A DNA stretch of 64,000 nt from Parascedosporium putredinis (Eukaryota > Ascomycota > Sordariomycetes > Microascales > Microascaceae): the NCBI GenBank assembly GCA_949357655.1, contig CASHTG010000015.1:806001-870000 (forward strand), in the 5' to 3' direction. How positions within the stretch are numbered: the stretch's first letter is position 1; each line of letters starts with the position of its first letter. A program made the position numbers and the translations under genes. Positions 1-12,853 of the stretch are shown here, in pieces. The notes under the pieces were generated by a model, which was not told the origin of the DNA, did not search any database, and saw nothing but the letters and a program-made list of their open reading frames with translations.

Positions 1-3000
1 CCTTCACCTTTGATCCAGATGCCAGCCCCGAGCAGAAGCGAGCGCAAACGAGAGCTGTAAGTCGACGTTTTTTTCTTCTTTTTTTTCTTAATCGAGACTG
101 TTTTCCAGAGCCCTGGACCGACTAACGCGTGCACTTCTCGTCTCTTCCCAGGCCATTCCGCAAGAGCTCCAGCGCAACCATGGATTTGCTGTCATTACCG
201 ATGCCGACACGAGCGGTGCGCCCCTCGCCGATCTCCCTTCACCGACTACCGCCGGTGTTCTTGATGCGCCCCGAGACAAGGATGGAAAGGTGGTCAAGGA
301 CGGCGAGGACCCCTTGGACGGCGATGCCGCCTTTTCGAGGACCGGGTGGGCGCCGCGCTTCGGCTGGCCTGACCAGGGTATCCACGAGTGAAAGCTTACT
401 GGATCATACCACCTGGCTAGAGGAGAGTCTTCCAGACAAATTTTACGGAGGTGAGTTGCTCCCTGCTTCAGGTGCCGAGACAGCGGGTGCTGCTTGGACA
501 TCGTGCCCTGAGTTAGAGTAAGTAGGCTAACTGATTTTTAGACTGGTATCACAATGCCGCCGTCATCGTCTTTGCCTGCCTGTTCTCTTGGCTTGTTGCG
601 GTTTTGGGTGGAGGCTTAGGTTGGGTCTTTATCATCATCGCCTTTTGCGCCACCTACTACCGCACCTCAATCCGTCGCGTACGGCGCAACTTCCGCGATG
701 ACATCACCCGCGAGATGGCCCTCCGAAAGCTAGACACCGATACCGAGTCCCTGGAATGGATCAACTCGTTCCTCGTCAAGTTTTGGCCCATCTACCAACC
801 TGTCCTGGCTCAGACCATTGTCAGCTCCGTCGACCAGGTTCTGAGCACCGCGACCCCGCATTCCTCGACAGCCTCAAACTCAAGACTTTTACCCTTGGCT
901 CCAAGCCCCGCGCATGGAGCACGTCAAGACGTACCCCAAGGCCGAGGATGACGTCGTCATCATGGACTGGAAATTCAGCTTCACCCCCAACGATACCGCT
1001 GATATGACGGCCCGCCAGCTCAAGAACAAGCTTAACCCCAAGGTTGTCCTCGAGATCCGTATTGGCAAGGCTATGATTAGCAAGGGTCTCGATGTCATCG
1101 TCGAGGACATGGCTTTCTCCGGTCTCATGCGTCTCAAGGTCAAGTTCCAGATTCCCTTCCCCCATATCGAAAAGGTCGAGATGTGCTTCCTGGAACGCCC
1201 CACTATTGACTACGTGTGCAAGCCTCTGGGCGGCGAAATGTTTGGTTTCGATATCAATATCATCCCCGGTCTAGAGAGCTTCATTCTCGAGCAGATCCAC
1301 GGAAACCTTGCCCCCATGATGTATGCACCCAACGTCTTCCCCATCGAGGTTGCCAAGATGTTGTCGGGAAGCCCTGTCGACCAAGCTATCGGTGTGCTCG
1401 CCATCACTCTCCACGGCGCCCAGGGCCTCAAAAACACGGACAATTTTGCCGGTTCCGTCGACCCGTATACCGTCATAACCCTCAATAGAAGGGCTGAGCT
1501 TGCCAGGACCAAGATGATCAAGAACACCGCTAACCCCCGCTGGAACGAAACCCACTACATCATTGTGACCACGTTCAACGATACCCTGGATATGCAGGTC
1601 TTTGACTACAACGACATCCGAAAGCACAAGGAGCTCGGCGTGGCCTCATTCCCTCTCGAAAACCTTGAAGAAATCACCGAGCATGAAAACGAGCGTCTCG
1701 AGGTCACTTCTGACGGCAAGGCTCGCGGTGTCCTCTCCTGCGATATTCGCTTCTTCCCCGTGCTTAGCGGCCAGAAGAACGAAGATGGCACAGAGGAGCC
1801 TCCTCCGGAGTCCAACCAGGGTATCCTGCGCTTCACCGTCGAGCAGGCCAAGGAGCTCGACGGCAGCAAGAGTCTTGTTGGCCAGCTCAACCCCTACTCT
1901 ATCCTCCATCTCAACGGCCGCGATGTCCACACCACGAAGAAGCTCAAGCGCACCAACAACCCTATTTGGGATAATGGTTTCAAGGAAATGCTCATCACGG
2001 ACAAGAGGCAGGCCAAGCTCGGTGTCACCGTCAAGGATGATCGTGATTTGGCAGGCGACCAGACCCTCGGAAACTACCAGATCAAGCTCGACGATTTATT
2101 GGATTGCACCGAGCAAGGCAAGGAGTGGTTCGTCCTGTCCAACGCCAAGACGGGCCGCGTCAAGATGAAGGCTCAGTGGAAGCCCGTTGTCATTTCTGGC
2201 GTCATGGCCGGCACCGGCGGCTACGTCACTCCCATCGGCGTTATGCGCTTCCACTTTATCCGCGCCAACGATCTTCGCAATTTCGAGGCCATGGGCAAGT
2301 CGGATCCATATGCGCGCGTGCTCCAGTCAGGTATCGAAAAGGCCCGCACCGTCACGTTCCAGAACGACCTCAACCCCGAGTGGGACGAGGTCCTGTACAT
2401 CCCCGTCCACTCCGCTCGTGAGCGACTTACCATTGACGTCATGGATGCCGAGAAGATGGGTAAGGATCGCAGCTTGGGATTGATCGAAGTCCAGACCAGC
2501 AAGTACATTCACCAAGACGAAAGTGGCGAGTACATCATCCACGACGAGAAGGAGGTTCGCCAAGACGGTTTGCGTCTCCACGGCAAGGGAATCGAGAAGG
2601 GACGGCTTACCTACTCCGTATCGTTCTATCCTTGCGTCAACGTTGCCGACCCCGAAGAGGATGAGGAGGAAGCCGCCGAGTCCGCCGCCAATGGCACCGC
2701 TACTAACGGTTCCGCAACTAATGGCGCGGCTACCAACGGCTCTGCCGCTAATGGCGCTGCGGACAAGGCCGCCGCCCCGAGAATCTCGCTTGACGCCAGG
2801 TCCGTCGCGACAAGCAAGAGCCGAGCTAGCCTTGAAGCCGCCCCGGTCGCCCTCGCCGATGGCGAGGTTCCCAAGTCTCCCGTAACGCCCACTGTCTCAT
2901 CCAAGAATGAGCGTCACGAACCCAAGAAGGTCCGCATGACGCCAGAGGAGCTTTTGAAGCACGAGTCGGGTCTCCTCATCTTCCGCCTCATGGATGCCGA

Positions 3001-4650
3001 TTTCCAGAAGAGCGGCTGCCGTATTGAGGTGTTTGTGGATGACATGGCCTTCCCGTCCTACATCTCGTCTGTTGCTCGGACCCGATCCCACAAGTTTGAA
3101 GAAGTTGGAGATTGCATGATCCGTGAACTGGATTTCTCCCGCTTGACGCTCAAGTTGGCAGAGGGCAAGAGCGATAAGCACCGTGAAGGCAGCGACAAGG
3201 ACGACGTTATTGCTCGTCTCAGTGGCAACACCCTCGATACACTAAAACAGTGCTTGGTAGGCCTCCCCGCTCCGCGCCATGTCCCGAACGCCTTGCCAAA
3301 GAACATGCTAACATATTCCGTCTACTAGAACAATCCCACCACTCTCAAGCTTAAAGATGACGAGGGCAACGTGCACAGCATCAAAATTAGCCTCAAGTAC
3401 GTTCCCATCAAGATGCGGCTTGATCCTAGTGAGAGCATCAACAACATGGGTACCCTTCGAGTGGACGTGCTCGATGCCCAGGATCTCCAATCCGCCGATT
3501 CCAACGGAAAGAGTGATCCCTATGCCAAGTTCGAGCTCAATGGCCAAGAGCTGTACAAGACCAAGACCATCAAAAGACTCTCAATCCCTCCTGGAATGAG
3601 TACTTTGAGGTATCCGTGCCTTCTCGCACGGCTGCGAAATTCCGTGTCAGCGTCTGGGATTGGGATCTCGCCAGCCAGCCAGATCCCCTCGGTAGCGCCG
3701 GCATCAGCCTTGCCGAGCTGGAACCCTTCCGGCCAATGGAAACGAGGGTGCTTTTGGACGCCAAGTCTGGCTCCGTCAGGCTAAAGATGGTGTTCAGGCC
3801 ATCGTACGTCACGCGCCAGCGCCAGGGCACGTCGACTTTCGCGGGCACTTTTGCTTCGGCCCCTGGTCGCGTTGTGACGGGCGTCGCGGGTGCCCCTATC
3901 AAGGCCGTCGGCGTTGTCGGCCACGGTGTCGGTAAGGGCGCTTCGTTTATCAAGCGCGGCTTCAAGAGCAAGAAAGACGATGACTCTAGTTCATCTACTC
4001 CTAGCATTCCCGAGGTACCGACCATCACCACCAATGGCGGCATGGGTGGCATGGGTGGCATGAAGCGCGCCACTGGCCTCTCTTTAGCAGATGCCGACGG
4101 TGACGCTCGGCCTAGCACTAGCCACGGCGGTATCCTAGGCCACTCCCGCACGAGGAGCGTTGGCCAAGCTTCGGTCCATAGTGTACTCCCTCCTGGTGTG
4201 TCGACGGGTACGGCCACCTTCACCGTCGTCTCAGCCACTGGCTTCCCCACCGAGAGCGACCTCTACGTCACCATCGCCCAGTCAGCACCCAAGCACAAGA
4301 CTGTGGGCAAGACGAAGCACCGTGATGCGTCGGGTGGCATCTTCAAGTATGATGAGACGTTCAAGATCACCTGCCAGCCGGACGCTACCTTCCAAGTGCA
4401 AGTCAAGGAACACCACAAGATCCGAAGCGATAATGACTTTGGTGAGGCCATCTTCTTCGTTGACGATAGCAACTCTGGCCAAGACAGGGTGATCAAGGTC
4501 AATGAGGGCACCGTTATCCTTCGCAGCTCCTTCACCCTTAGTGAGTCTACGTTGGCGCCTACCGATAGCCCCAAGTCTGGAGGCCTCAAGAGGGGCTTTC
4601 TAAGTAAGCGAGAGTCTCGCAGCAGGGAAACAACACCCGCCATGGAATAA
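1..4650 (+). CDS. TCB: Tricalbin-type ER-plasma membrane tether, 5' end outside window
   Basis: Tricalbins sit in the ER membrane through an N-terminal hairpin and bind the plasma membrane and lipids through an SMP lipid-transfer domain and several C2 domains. Exons are <1-56, 152-450, 542-3256 and 3329-4650; the last 1464 residues or so are present, close to a full yeast Tcb3. In order: a hydrophobic hairpin (coded about 560-665), SMP domain (about 740-1370), C2 domains at about 1400-1600 (motif SVDPYTVITL, NPRWNE), 1820-2010, 2240-2420 (KSDPYARV, NPEWDE), a degenerate one near 2960-3180, 3440-3690 (KSDPYAKFEL) and 4200-4500. A low-complexity Ala/Thr-Asn-Gly linker is coded at about 2686-2763. 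The frame slips near 371-395 (net two bases), in the C run 854-857, the C run 906-909 and the A run 572-575 of the 3 kb block (3572-3575). Restoring them gives a continuous protein, so I regard the gene as intact. Family assignment is firm; which tricalbin paralogue is not decided. Confidence 0.93.
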
Positions 4651-5760
4651 AAATTGGGGAAGAATATCTCATATACCTAATGCCTATAAGGTGGGGGAGG
4701 AGAGATGGGGAGATGGAGCGCGCTGTTTGACAGTACACTCACTACACCTCTCCGAGGACTAGAAACCTGGCGTGCTTCCCGGCTCTTTCCCCTTTGCGAA
4801 CCAGCATATCACGCATGTCATGACTATCTATTCATTATCTGTCGTCTTGCTTTCCTCTTTTCCTTTGTTTCTTGCTCCCCTCCTCGTAGGGAGCGAACTA
4901 CCTAGACATTCTTTTGCTTGTTTTAGTTTCTCTTTCTCTTTTTTTTCTCTCTCTGGTTTACCTTGAACCTAAATTCCCTTGAGTACTACCGGGACATCAC
5001 GGACGGCTTGTTTACTACCAAAATCCAAACTGTTTAATATGTAAGAAGACTTCTTTTTCCCTCCCGGAACAATGGGATGGTTCGAATCTTTTGTATTGTT
5101 GAGTGCGTGTGAGATTGTTGGGAAATTGATATGTCTTGAGCCAAGATCTGCACCGAGCTGAGCTGGATAAGTGAAAGATATGGCTGCAGATGCCCACGCG
5201 TGGCAGATGCGGTGGTGCCCACGCGTTGTACAATCACGTGACTATTTCTTCGCCACCTTGAGCCACTCATGCAGCAGGCCAGACGCCACAGGTTGTGCAT
5301 GACTGTTGCAGGAGAAGGTACGTGCCAGGCGGCAGCCTTGCCTAGTCAAGCAGGAACGGGCACAGGTAAGCTGTTCAAGGTGACGCGCTCAGAAGCTGCC
5401 TGAGCTCCAGAGTTCGCCCATCCATCCGCCCTAATCTGACCAAGTTTCGAACAAACAGCAACCACGTTGATCGCTCATTTCCATCGCACCTCTTCCTTCC
5501 CTTGAAGCCTCGCATCAAGGCCTTGTATTAAAAACGAACCTATTTCTTTTTCTTTCTCCTTTTTGCCCTCCCTTTGAAAGATTCGATAATAAACCTCTAG
5601 CCCGAAACGGTCGCCTCCCCTTTTCTTCCCGGTCGATTGAGGTTGAAGGCCGATTGTTGGATCGTCCGCGCGAGCCCTTTTAATCTAGACTTCTCCGTCA
5701 CCTTCTCACTCCCCATTAACCGATCGAGATCCTTTTCTCGACGACGATTCTCGATACAAA
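4651..5760. other. Intergenic: tricalbin 3' end and PRE2 promoter/5' leader
   Basis: There is no coding signal here. The first part is pyrimidine-rich and probably the tricalbin 3' UTR. The last 300 bases before PRE2 are CT-rich, as fungal 5' leaders often are. A palindromic TCACGTGA box lies at 5234-5241. Confidence 0.6.
5234..5257. promoter_or_regulatory. Candidate promoter elements of PRE2 (E-box and PACE-like)
   Basis: TCACGTGA is at 5234-5241. On the minus strand GGTGGCGAA is at 5257-5249, one base from the yeast proteasome-associated control element GGTGGCAAA recognised by Rpn4. They lie about 500 bp upstream of the PRE2 start. The match is by eye and short, so function is only a suggestion. 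Confidence 0.2.
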
Positions 5761-6735
5761 ATGGACGCTCTAGTGGCCAAGTATCGCCGTCCTGCGGCTA
5801 TGATGCATGAGCGGTTCGGCGACGAGGAGGAGAATGATCTTATGGGATCTGAAAGCCCTGGGCTGTCCCTCAAGTTCGCTATGCCTCCTGTCACTCACGT
5901 ACGTAAAACTAGCGGGTTTCCGATTGAATTGCTTTCCTTCTTTCTACTTGAAGTAGATGAAGCAGGCATGCAAGCAACATCAGATGGCTAACCTTGATAT
6001 TTCGCCCACAAACAGCCTTCGGCCTGGCTCCGCTCCGCGACAGACGACCGATCGAACCCCCAATGCCCCATCAAGATTGCTCACGGTACCACCACCCTCG
6101 CCTTCCGTTTCCAGGGCGGCATCATCGTAGCCACAGATTCGCGTGCCACGGCGGGCAACTGGATCGCGTCCCAGACGGTCAAGAAGGTCATCGAGATCAA
6201 CTCGGTCCTTCTCGGAACCATGGCCGGTGGTGCTGCCGACTGCCAGTACTGGCTGGCTTGGCTCGGTATGCAGTGCCGTCTGCACGAGCTCCGACACAAG
6301 CGCCGTATTTCGGTCGCTGCCGCATCCAAGATCCTCGCCAACCTCGTCTACTCATACAAGGGTATGGGTCTCAGCATGGGCACCATGTGTGCCGGTGTCA
6401 CCAAGGAGGAGGGCCCCGCGCTCTACTACGTGGACAGCGACGGTACCAGGCTGGCGGGTAACCTCTTCTGTGTCGGTTCCGGTCAGACTTTTGCCTACGG
6501 TGTGCTCGACGCCGAGTACCGGTACGACCTGACGGATGAGGAAGCGCTGGAGCTCGGCAGCAGGAGTATCCTCGCTGCGACACACAGGGATGCCTACTCT
6601 GGTGGCTTCATCAACCTCTATCACGTTAAGGAGGCGGGCTGGGAGAAGCACGGTTTCAACGACACGAACCCCATCTTCTGGAAAACCAAGCTGGAGAAGG
6701 GCGAGTTCACCAATGTCACGAGCAATTTTGACTAA
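5761..6735 (+). CDS. PRE2: 20S proteasome subunit beta5 (chymotrypsin-like), Pre2
   Basis: This is the catalytic subunit of the 20S proteasome core that cleaves after hydrophobic residues. Exon 1 is 5761-5898 and exon 2 is 6016-6735, joined by a 117-bp GTACGT...CAG intron, giving 285 residues. The propeptide ends at His-Gly before the threonine at about residue 71 (motif AHGTTTLAF), the Thr1 nucleophile released by autocleavage. Counting from Thr1, Asp17 (ATDSRATAG) and Lys33 (SQTVKK) of the catalytic set are present. The C-terminal half carries the conserved GMGLSMGTMCAG and GSGQTFAYGVLD segments. The start codon ACAAAATGG has a good fungal context. It is the only gene in the window without a frame slip. 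Confidence 0.98.
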
Positions 6736-7620
6736 AGTGATACCGCTACGGATCTACAAGCCTGTCAGAAAAACTTTGGTCACGAACGCCGGGCTGTCGA
6801 AGAACCCAGGCTGGGTTAGGTACGGATTGGTACTAGCCACGATAAGAGCTGGGCTAGCAATTGTTGGACTGTTTCGATACTACTCGGTGAGGTGGCTTGT
6901 TGATAAGGCATTTCTTGTGCCCCTCTCTCGCATGATGCAAGTTGGCACGGATGCCCCCGCCTGGAGAGAACTAGAGGCAAGGGTGAGGAAGAGAATGAGG
7001 ATCGTGGGACCGTGGTGGCGGCAGATGAGATTGGTGAAGGGTCGGACAACGACCAGTCGTGTACCATGTATTAACAGGACAAAGCCTCGTATACTATTTT
7101 CTTTACTCACATCCCTCGTCTGTCAAACTTGAAGTGAATGTCTGTGAATTGCCCATGTTGACAAGGTAGGAGGCGCAAGGGCCCAACACACGCCCGCACT
7201 TGGGTATCCGGCGCTGAGTGGAACTTGTATCACTACGATTGAAAAACGCACGCGTGGGCCGCATGTTCGGCCGACGCCAGCAATGCGAGGGGAGCAGGAA
7301 AGGAGTTTGTACGACGTCTTCAGCCGCCAGCGTTTGCGCCCACTGCGTGGAAAACAGGCATGAGCTATTGTTTCTAATAGTACAGCGGAATTCACCTTCT
7401 CCCCGGTGTCTGCCTTGTCAATCATGATCTCGAAGCGCGCGATGGCGATGCAGAGTGTGGAGGAGAAGTTGGCGGCCGAAACAACCGGAAGGCGGAGCAG
7501 CGGGTCCCTCCGTCCGCCTCGCCCTTCGGCTGCGTCTAGCCGGCACAGGTGATGCGCGGCAGGTAAAGCCCCCAAAGCCAGAAGCCCAAAGTAAAGATGA
7601 AAAGAGACGGGAGGAAGTAT

Positions 7621-7639
7621 GTGTGTGTGTGTGTGTGTG
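7621..7639. repeat. (GT)n microsatellite
   Basis: An uninterrupted GT dinucleotide tract in the spacer downstream of PRE2. Confidence 0.95.
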
Positions 7640-9177
7640 GCTGAGAGGGATGGAGGGAGCAACCGTTATTTCCCCCTTCTCTTCTTTGTTTTTTTCCCCT
7701 GAAAAGATGGGGGACCTACCGGACAAAGAAGAAGCACCGCGCCGAGATGGTGGCGGAGGGGCCAAGAGGCCGAGTGGTGACGGGTTGGCCTCGCGGGATA
7801 AGAATCGAGAGGAAGTTCCGGATCCTTGAGGCGCGGGGAGTAGAGAAGAGGCGCGTTCTCCTGGTGCCTTGTCCCCCTCCCGAGGACTAACTCTTTTGCA
7901 TTCGTTCTTTGCTATGATCTAGAATTTCCTTGGTTTCTTCAAGGATGACAAGCGCCTCGCGTATGGCGTGTGTGTGGTGGCTTCGCCCACCCCAAGTGCC
8001 GAAGATCTTCACATACATGTAGTCAAATGGGCGAGGAAGATGGGAGGGTATCATGGAAACGGCGCTGGTTGGTCTGTTAGCCCTTTCTCTTTCCTTCTTG
8101 GCCTTTCTTCTTTTGCTATTTCTGCCATTTTTCCTTGGGCCACGGACGGCCGCTCAAGCTTTGCGTTTATACCCGCCAAATGAAAGACGAACGCGGCAGG
8201 GCAAAACCGTGCCGGTTTGCTTGCGTGTGTGTGCGGGAGAGTTGGAGTGTTCAATGGCGGGGACGGGAGAATATGGTCAGAACTCTGTGGCAGCCTTTGG
8301 GATGCAGCACACGGCAACGCGAGCACCGCGCCACGAAGGTGGGTGCAGCTGTGAAACGAAACCAAAAGAGATCTCGGGATGGAGGGTCCGATTCCCTTAC
8401 TGCTTCTTTTCGAGCTTTTTTTTTATCTTTTTGATTCCTTGTTTCTTTACCCCAAAGAGATGGGTCAAGGGACGGTGGATGGGTGGATTTTCGCATTTCG
8501 TATGTATGCGTTGCTTGCTTGAAGCTGGAGACATGTACATATGTGCACACAAAGGACTCACGGTTAATAGACAGAAGAGAGTCGACTCATGCAGACAACG
8601 TATTAACCTATTCCGACAGGCCCGGGCACCCTCAATGATAAGACTAAGGCAAATAAAATGATTGCGCTCATGATCCCTGGGGTCATGAATGAATTACATT
8701 TGATCATTTCAAGGCCGGGACGTATCAGAAGAGGCGAGCGCACTAAATTCTCATCAACTGGGCGGCCGCGTGTAACGCTCCAGGTCTGCCAGGCGAAAAA
8801 GGGAAATACCCGTGCAGGCAAGGGACTTGCCTCGTGCGGAGCTGGAACCTTTGGCTCAAGTCGGGTCGACAGGACAAGGGGTTCCCGCTTCAAGTCACAC
8901 CAAACTAACCAGAGGCGGTGGTTTCCCAGGGGGTCTCGAGGTCGAAGAGTGTCTTGATTGCATTACCAAGCACAGTCCATCTACAACACGTCCCTATCTT
9001 AGATCGGGACCGATACTACTTGTATGATGTCTGTCATAATGGAGCCAGTAGAACATGGGAGTCTACCCTCCACTCCGTCACGTCACGATGATCGCGGTAG
9101 ATGAGGGGATTTAAAGAGGAAGGATTCGTCACTTGAACGAGAGAATGCAGCTCAACCCCCACTCCAAGTCGTCCGCC

Positions 9178-9204
9178 GTGTGTGTGTATGTGTGTGTGTG
9201 TGTG
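9178..9204. repeat. Interrupted (GT)n microsatellite
   Basis: A GT tract with one TA interruption, in gene-free DNA. Confidence 0.9.
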
Positions 9205-12200
9205 CATGCGAGGGATGGAGGGAGAGGGTCAGGTCGGCTTACACGAGCGCTTACGATTGATCGAGGCAGGCTGCAACAAAAATACCTTTTGTCAAACAGC
9301 CCTCTGCTTGAATTCCAACAGCTGTATTCTGCTCCAGGAAGTGGTTTTAATCCACTTTCAGGCTAAGCCAGGATCGGGCGTCATACGCGCACATTGGCTT
9401 TTGATTGGGTGGCCGAAGCTGCAGCTCCGCCTAATTCGGTTGTGGCTGTGGAGCGTTGGCGAGGACCTGCGCATGGTAGCGACAAGGAGAGCGCACGAAC
9501 CATGCCACCAGGAGACCCAAACAGTGCTCTCGTCGGCGACTCCAAATCGTCAGAAGTGGAAGCTATTTTGGAGAACAGAGAGATGGAAACATCGATACCT
9601 CTCCCTTCCGATGGATGCAGAATTCTGCGCACCTCATACGCACCTCGCGTCTATTTCGAGAACCTGGGCAGGCAGTTTACCTCCCCTCCCCTCACGTTTC
9701 ACACTTAGACAATGTCGATAACATGGCATAGCTTCTTCCGCACACCTGGTGGTACAACGACAAAGACAAGATTTTAGCGATTAGGGAGGATGGTGGGAAG
9801 GGATGTACGGTAATAATCATGAAGCACAGGCGAACATTTTCGCATACCGTAGATCTCCTCTTACCTGACGATGATTTTGAAATAGGGGTTATCGAGTCAA
9901 GAGGTCGCCGGATCTGCGCTTGAGGTTGGGTGGTACAGGATTCGCGGGCAAACGAATATATATGACAGGCGCAGAGGCAGATGGTGCTGTACGAGTAAAG
10001 GCGTGGCTCCGCCGTCGGAGAATGACGCATTAGACGAGGGTTCGTAGATCCCGCGGAATAGTTTCATGCCGACGAAGCTTTCTGAGGGGTGCCTCTTGGT
10101 TTTCGTATAAGCAAGAGAGTGGTCCGAAACAGGGCTCCTACTTCAGTGTTAGAGGTCGCAGTATACTGATGCTGGCGTGTGCTTGCTCGAGGTTTCGTAG
10201 GGCAGGTTCTCAACGAATACGAAGACTCCGTGCAGTTCGGCCAATCGTTTCGAAGAAAGGTACGAAGTAGGCGTTGCCAGCGTAGTCATTGACATCAACA
10301 CCTAGAGAGAAAGCTGGGGACTTCTGCTGATCAACTTCGTAAAGTGTAGGATTTAGCCGATGATGTTTTCCAGCATGCCGGGAGAAGGTGCCTCGCGCGA
10401 TTGATTGATCGCAAGTTGACCTCCCACAGCCGGTTTCTCAGGGAGCAGGCTGCCGTTTCAAGTAATAGATGCGCTACTGGCTGCACCGACCTTGTTCTAA
10501 GCTGGAGATCTCAGTCCAGAATAATAATACCGTGTGCTAAACTTGGCAGGTAAAGCACACCCCCAATCCGATTTGAAATGCTTGACGGATCCTGTAAGCA
10601 TCATAAATCACCTATCGGGTGCCTATTTTCATTGTTTCCATTGAAAGGAAAGAGAAGAGCGAACAAGGTACCGAGGCAGGGCCTAAGAATGTGTAGCAGC
10701 ATCTTCACCAGTGAGAAAAGTCTACAATGATCCATGTAGTCTACAGATCCATTGTATCCATTGTATGGTGGGGGAATAGTGAGTGTCCAGCGACAAGTTT
10801 GGCTACGGTGAGCAAGAGGCGTGCCCAACCTCCTTTGGGTATCTCAAGGAGAAATTTACCAAGAGCTCATGAATGAATCAGAGGTCGAAGCCAAGGGTCT
10901 GGTTGCTTTTGCTCTCCCTTGTTGGGCACGATCAGTGCAACCGCAGCATTCAGAAGGTTCCTTGACCAGGGTTGACGAAGAGGTTGAGAAACGCCATTGC
11001 ACAGCCCCGCCCCCAACCTTGCCATCATCGGCGCTGTGATTCCCCGCTCCTCCCTCTGCAAATCTTGATCAAGGTAAAATCCGACAGGAGGGTCGAACGA
11101 AGAGGAGTGGACGGGCTCCCTGCCCATTCGTCCCAATGTTGGCCTCCCAGCAAACAGCGGCAAGAGAGGGAGAAGGAAGCAACTAGGGAAAGGGGGATGA
11201 GGTGTTGGCTGCTTAGAGCTGATTGTGGAGGCTGGACGCTAGGCCGGCCACGACCAACCGACTGGGTGCGACGAGGGCACATATGCATGTAGGCATACAT
11301 CCATCGATTCAGCTTTCGCTCAAGTCGGTTCCGGTGATTTTGTTTCTATGACAGCCAGCCTGGCCAAGCGGATATCTGTCGTCGATCCTGGATGACACTG
11401 AAAGGGGGTAGAAAGCGAGATCTATTCGAGCACTTGTCGGTGGCCTTGACCTAACTACTTGCAGATAGTTCCCAGACCTTGGCGGGTTTAGTGGCTTTTT
11501 CCAGTTGAGTCTAGAGGGAGTATCGAGCTATGATAGGGCGAGGAGCCGCGTGGCACAAAGGTTTGGCGGCCCACCGTTGTCGTGCCTTCCAGCCCTGAGA
11601 GCCACCAGCGACTTCCACTTTTAAGGTAACCTCATCATCGTTGATTCGTTCTTACCTCGGTACTTTGGACGAGCTTCCTCACTCTCAGCACGGGTCTCAT
11701 CCACGGAGTCAAGTAGTGTACACGTTTGATACCAGTGTACACTATGTAGTTCAGCGTGGCTGGTTCCTCGTTAAGCAATTGGTAGAAAGGTGGGCCTGAG
11801 CAGACGATGTTCAAATAGGATTGACCCATCCATTCCATCTAATCCGTGGAGATGTGATGGTGGGTGTCTTTGGCGGCAGAGCCAACTACCTACACTCCGC
11901 ACTGTTTTCCCCTGCCGCTCTGTTGCACGACAGGCCGATCTCGTTCAGATCGATCAATGGTGTCTTGAAGCCAGCGAACGACGACGCACTGCACAGTCAG
12001 GGAGGCTACTAACCCCAATTGATCAATATAGAGGAGGTTCTGACGGGTGTCTAGCCTCGGCGAGGCTCTCAGAAGTGGCCGCGCTAGTGCAACCTTCGGC
12101 GCTTCTGCTGGCGCTCATGTGTGCACACAACATCGCGCCCGCATAAGTGAGGGAGACCGTCAGGGTGGATTGGGACTGGAGAAATTCGGGGGCAGGTGGT

Positions 12201-12819
12201 CCCTGGAAATCCTTCCTCCATTTCCCCAAGATTCTTCATCTCAGTGCACCCGCTTTCCGACTTTCCCGACCGTCGTTTCGCCCTCAAATGGCGGGACAGC
12301 CTTGTAGGGAGAAAGTAGGGTTGGTTCTGGTCTCGACTGCCCCGGAAGCCCTCCTTCCCCTGGCAGATCCGCACACCAAATTTTGGTTTAAGCAGCCAAG
12401 CAAATTTGATGCTGACGGGACCAGCCTCGCACGCTCAGCAGCGCGCTGCCGGTCAATGCCTCGATGTGTAGTGCCGTGGAGATCATTGATATTGATCAAT
12501 GGCTGGCCCAGCCAAGTACCTTGCGAGTACCGGCTAGGGCTCACGTTGAAGCCCACGTCAGCCAGGGTCCGGGGTAGCGTCGGTGTAGTTGTAACCTTGA
12601 CCCTCCATTAAGCCACCAATCGATCCTTCCCGCTGTTCCCTGCCACCACCCTGATTACAGCCGGGCCAAGCACAACTGGAGAGCAGCCAAGCCCTGTCGA
12701 AACCATCTAAACAACGGGGGAGCGGGTTGAAGTTGTGTTTTTTCATCAACAGATCAATACAACGACGATTGCAACGCCCGGCAGGGACACTACTAGCTGT
12801 TGTCGATGGTCATGATCAA

Positions 12820-12853
12820 TGTCGATACCGATGTCGATGTCGATGTCGATGCC
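12820..12853. repeat. Hexanucleotide repeat (GATGTC)n
   Basis: About four tandem GATGTC units, the last degenerate (GATGCC), preceded by a partial diverged unit. No surrounding coding frame is convincing. Confidence 0.85.

Noticed and set aside
8053..8661. A 202-codon plus-strand open frame with a hydrophobic N-terminus like a signal peptide
   Set aside because: The hydrophobic part comes from a CT-rich tract, a second hydrophobic stretch from a T-rich tract, and the rest has no recognisable motif and overlaps frames on the other strand.
9182..9721. A 179-codon plus-strand frame starting in a GT microsatellite
   Set aside because: It begins in the repeat and shows no conserved features.
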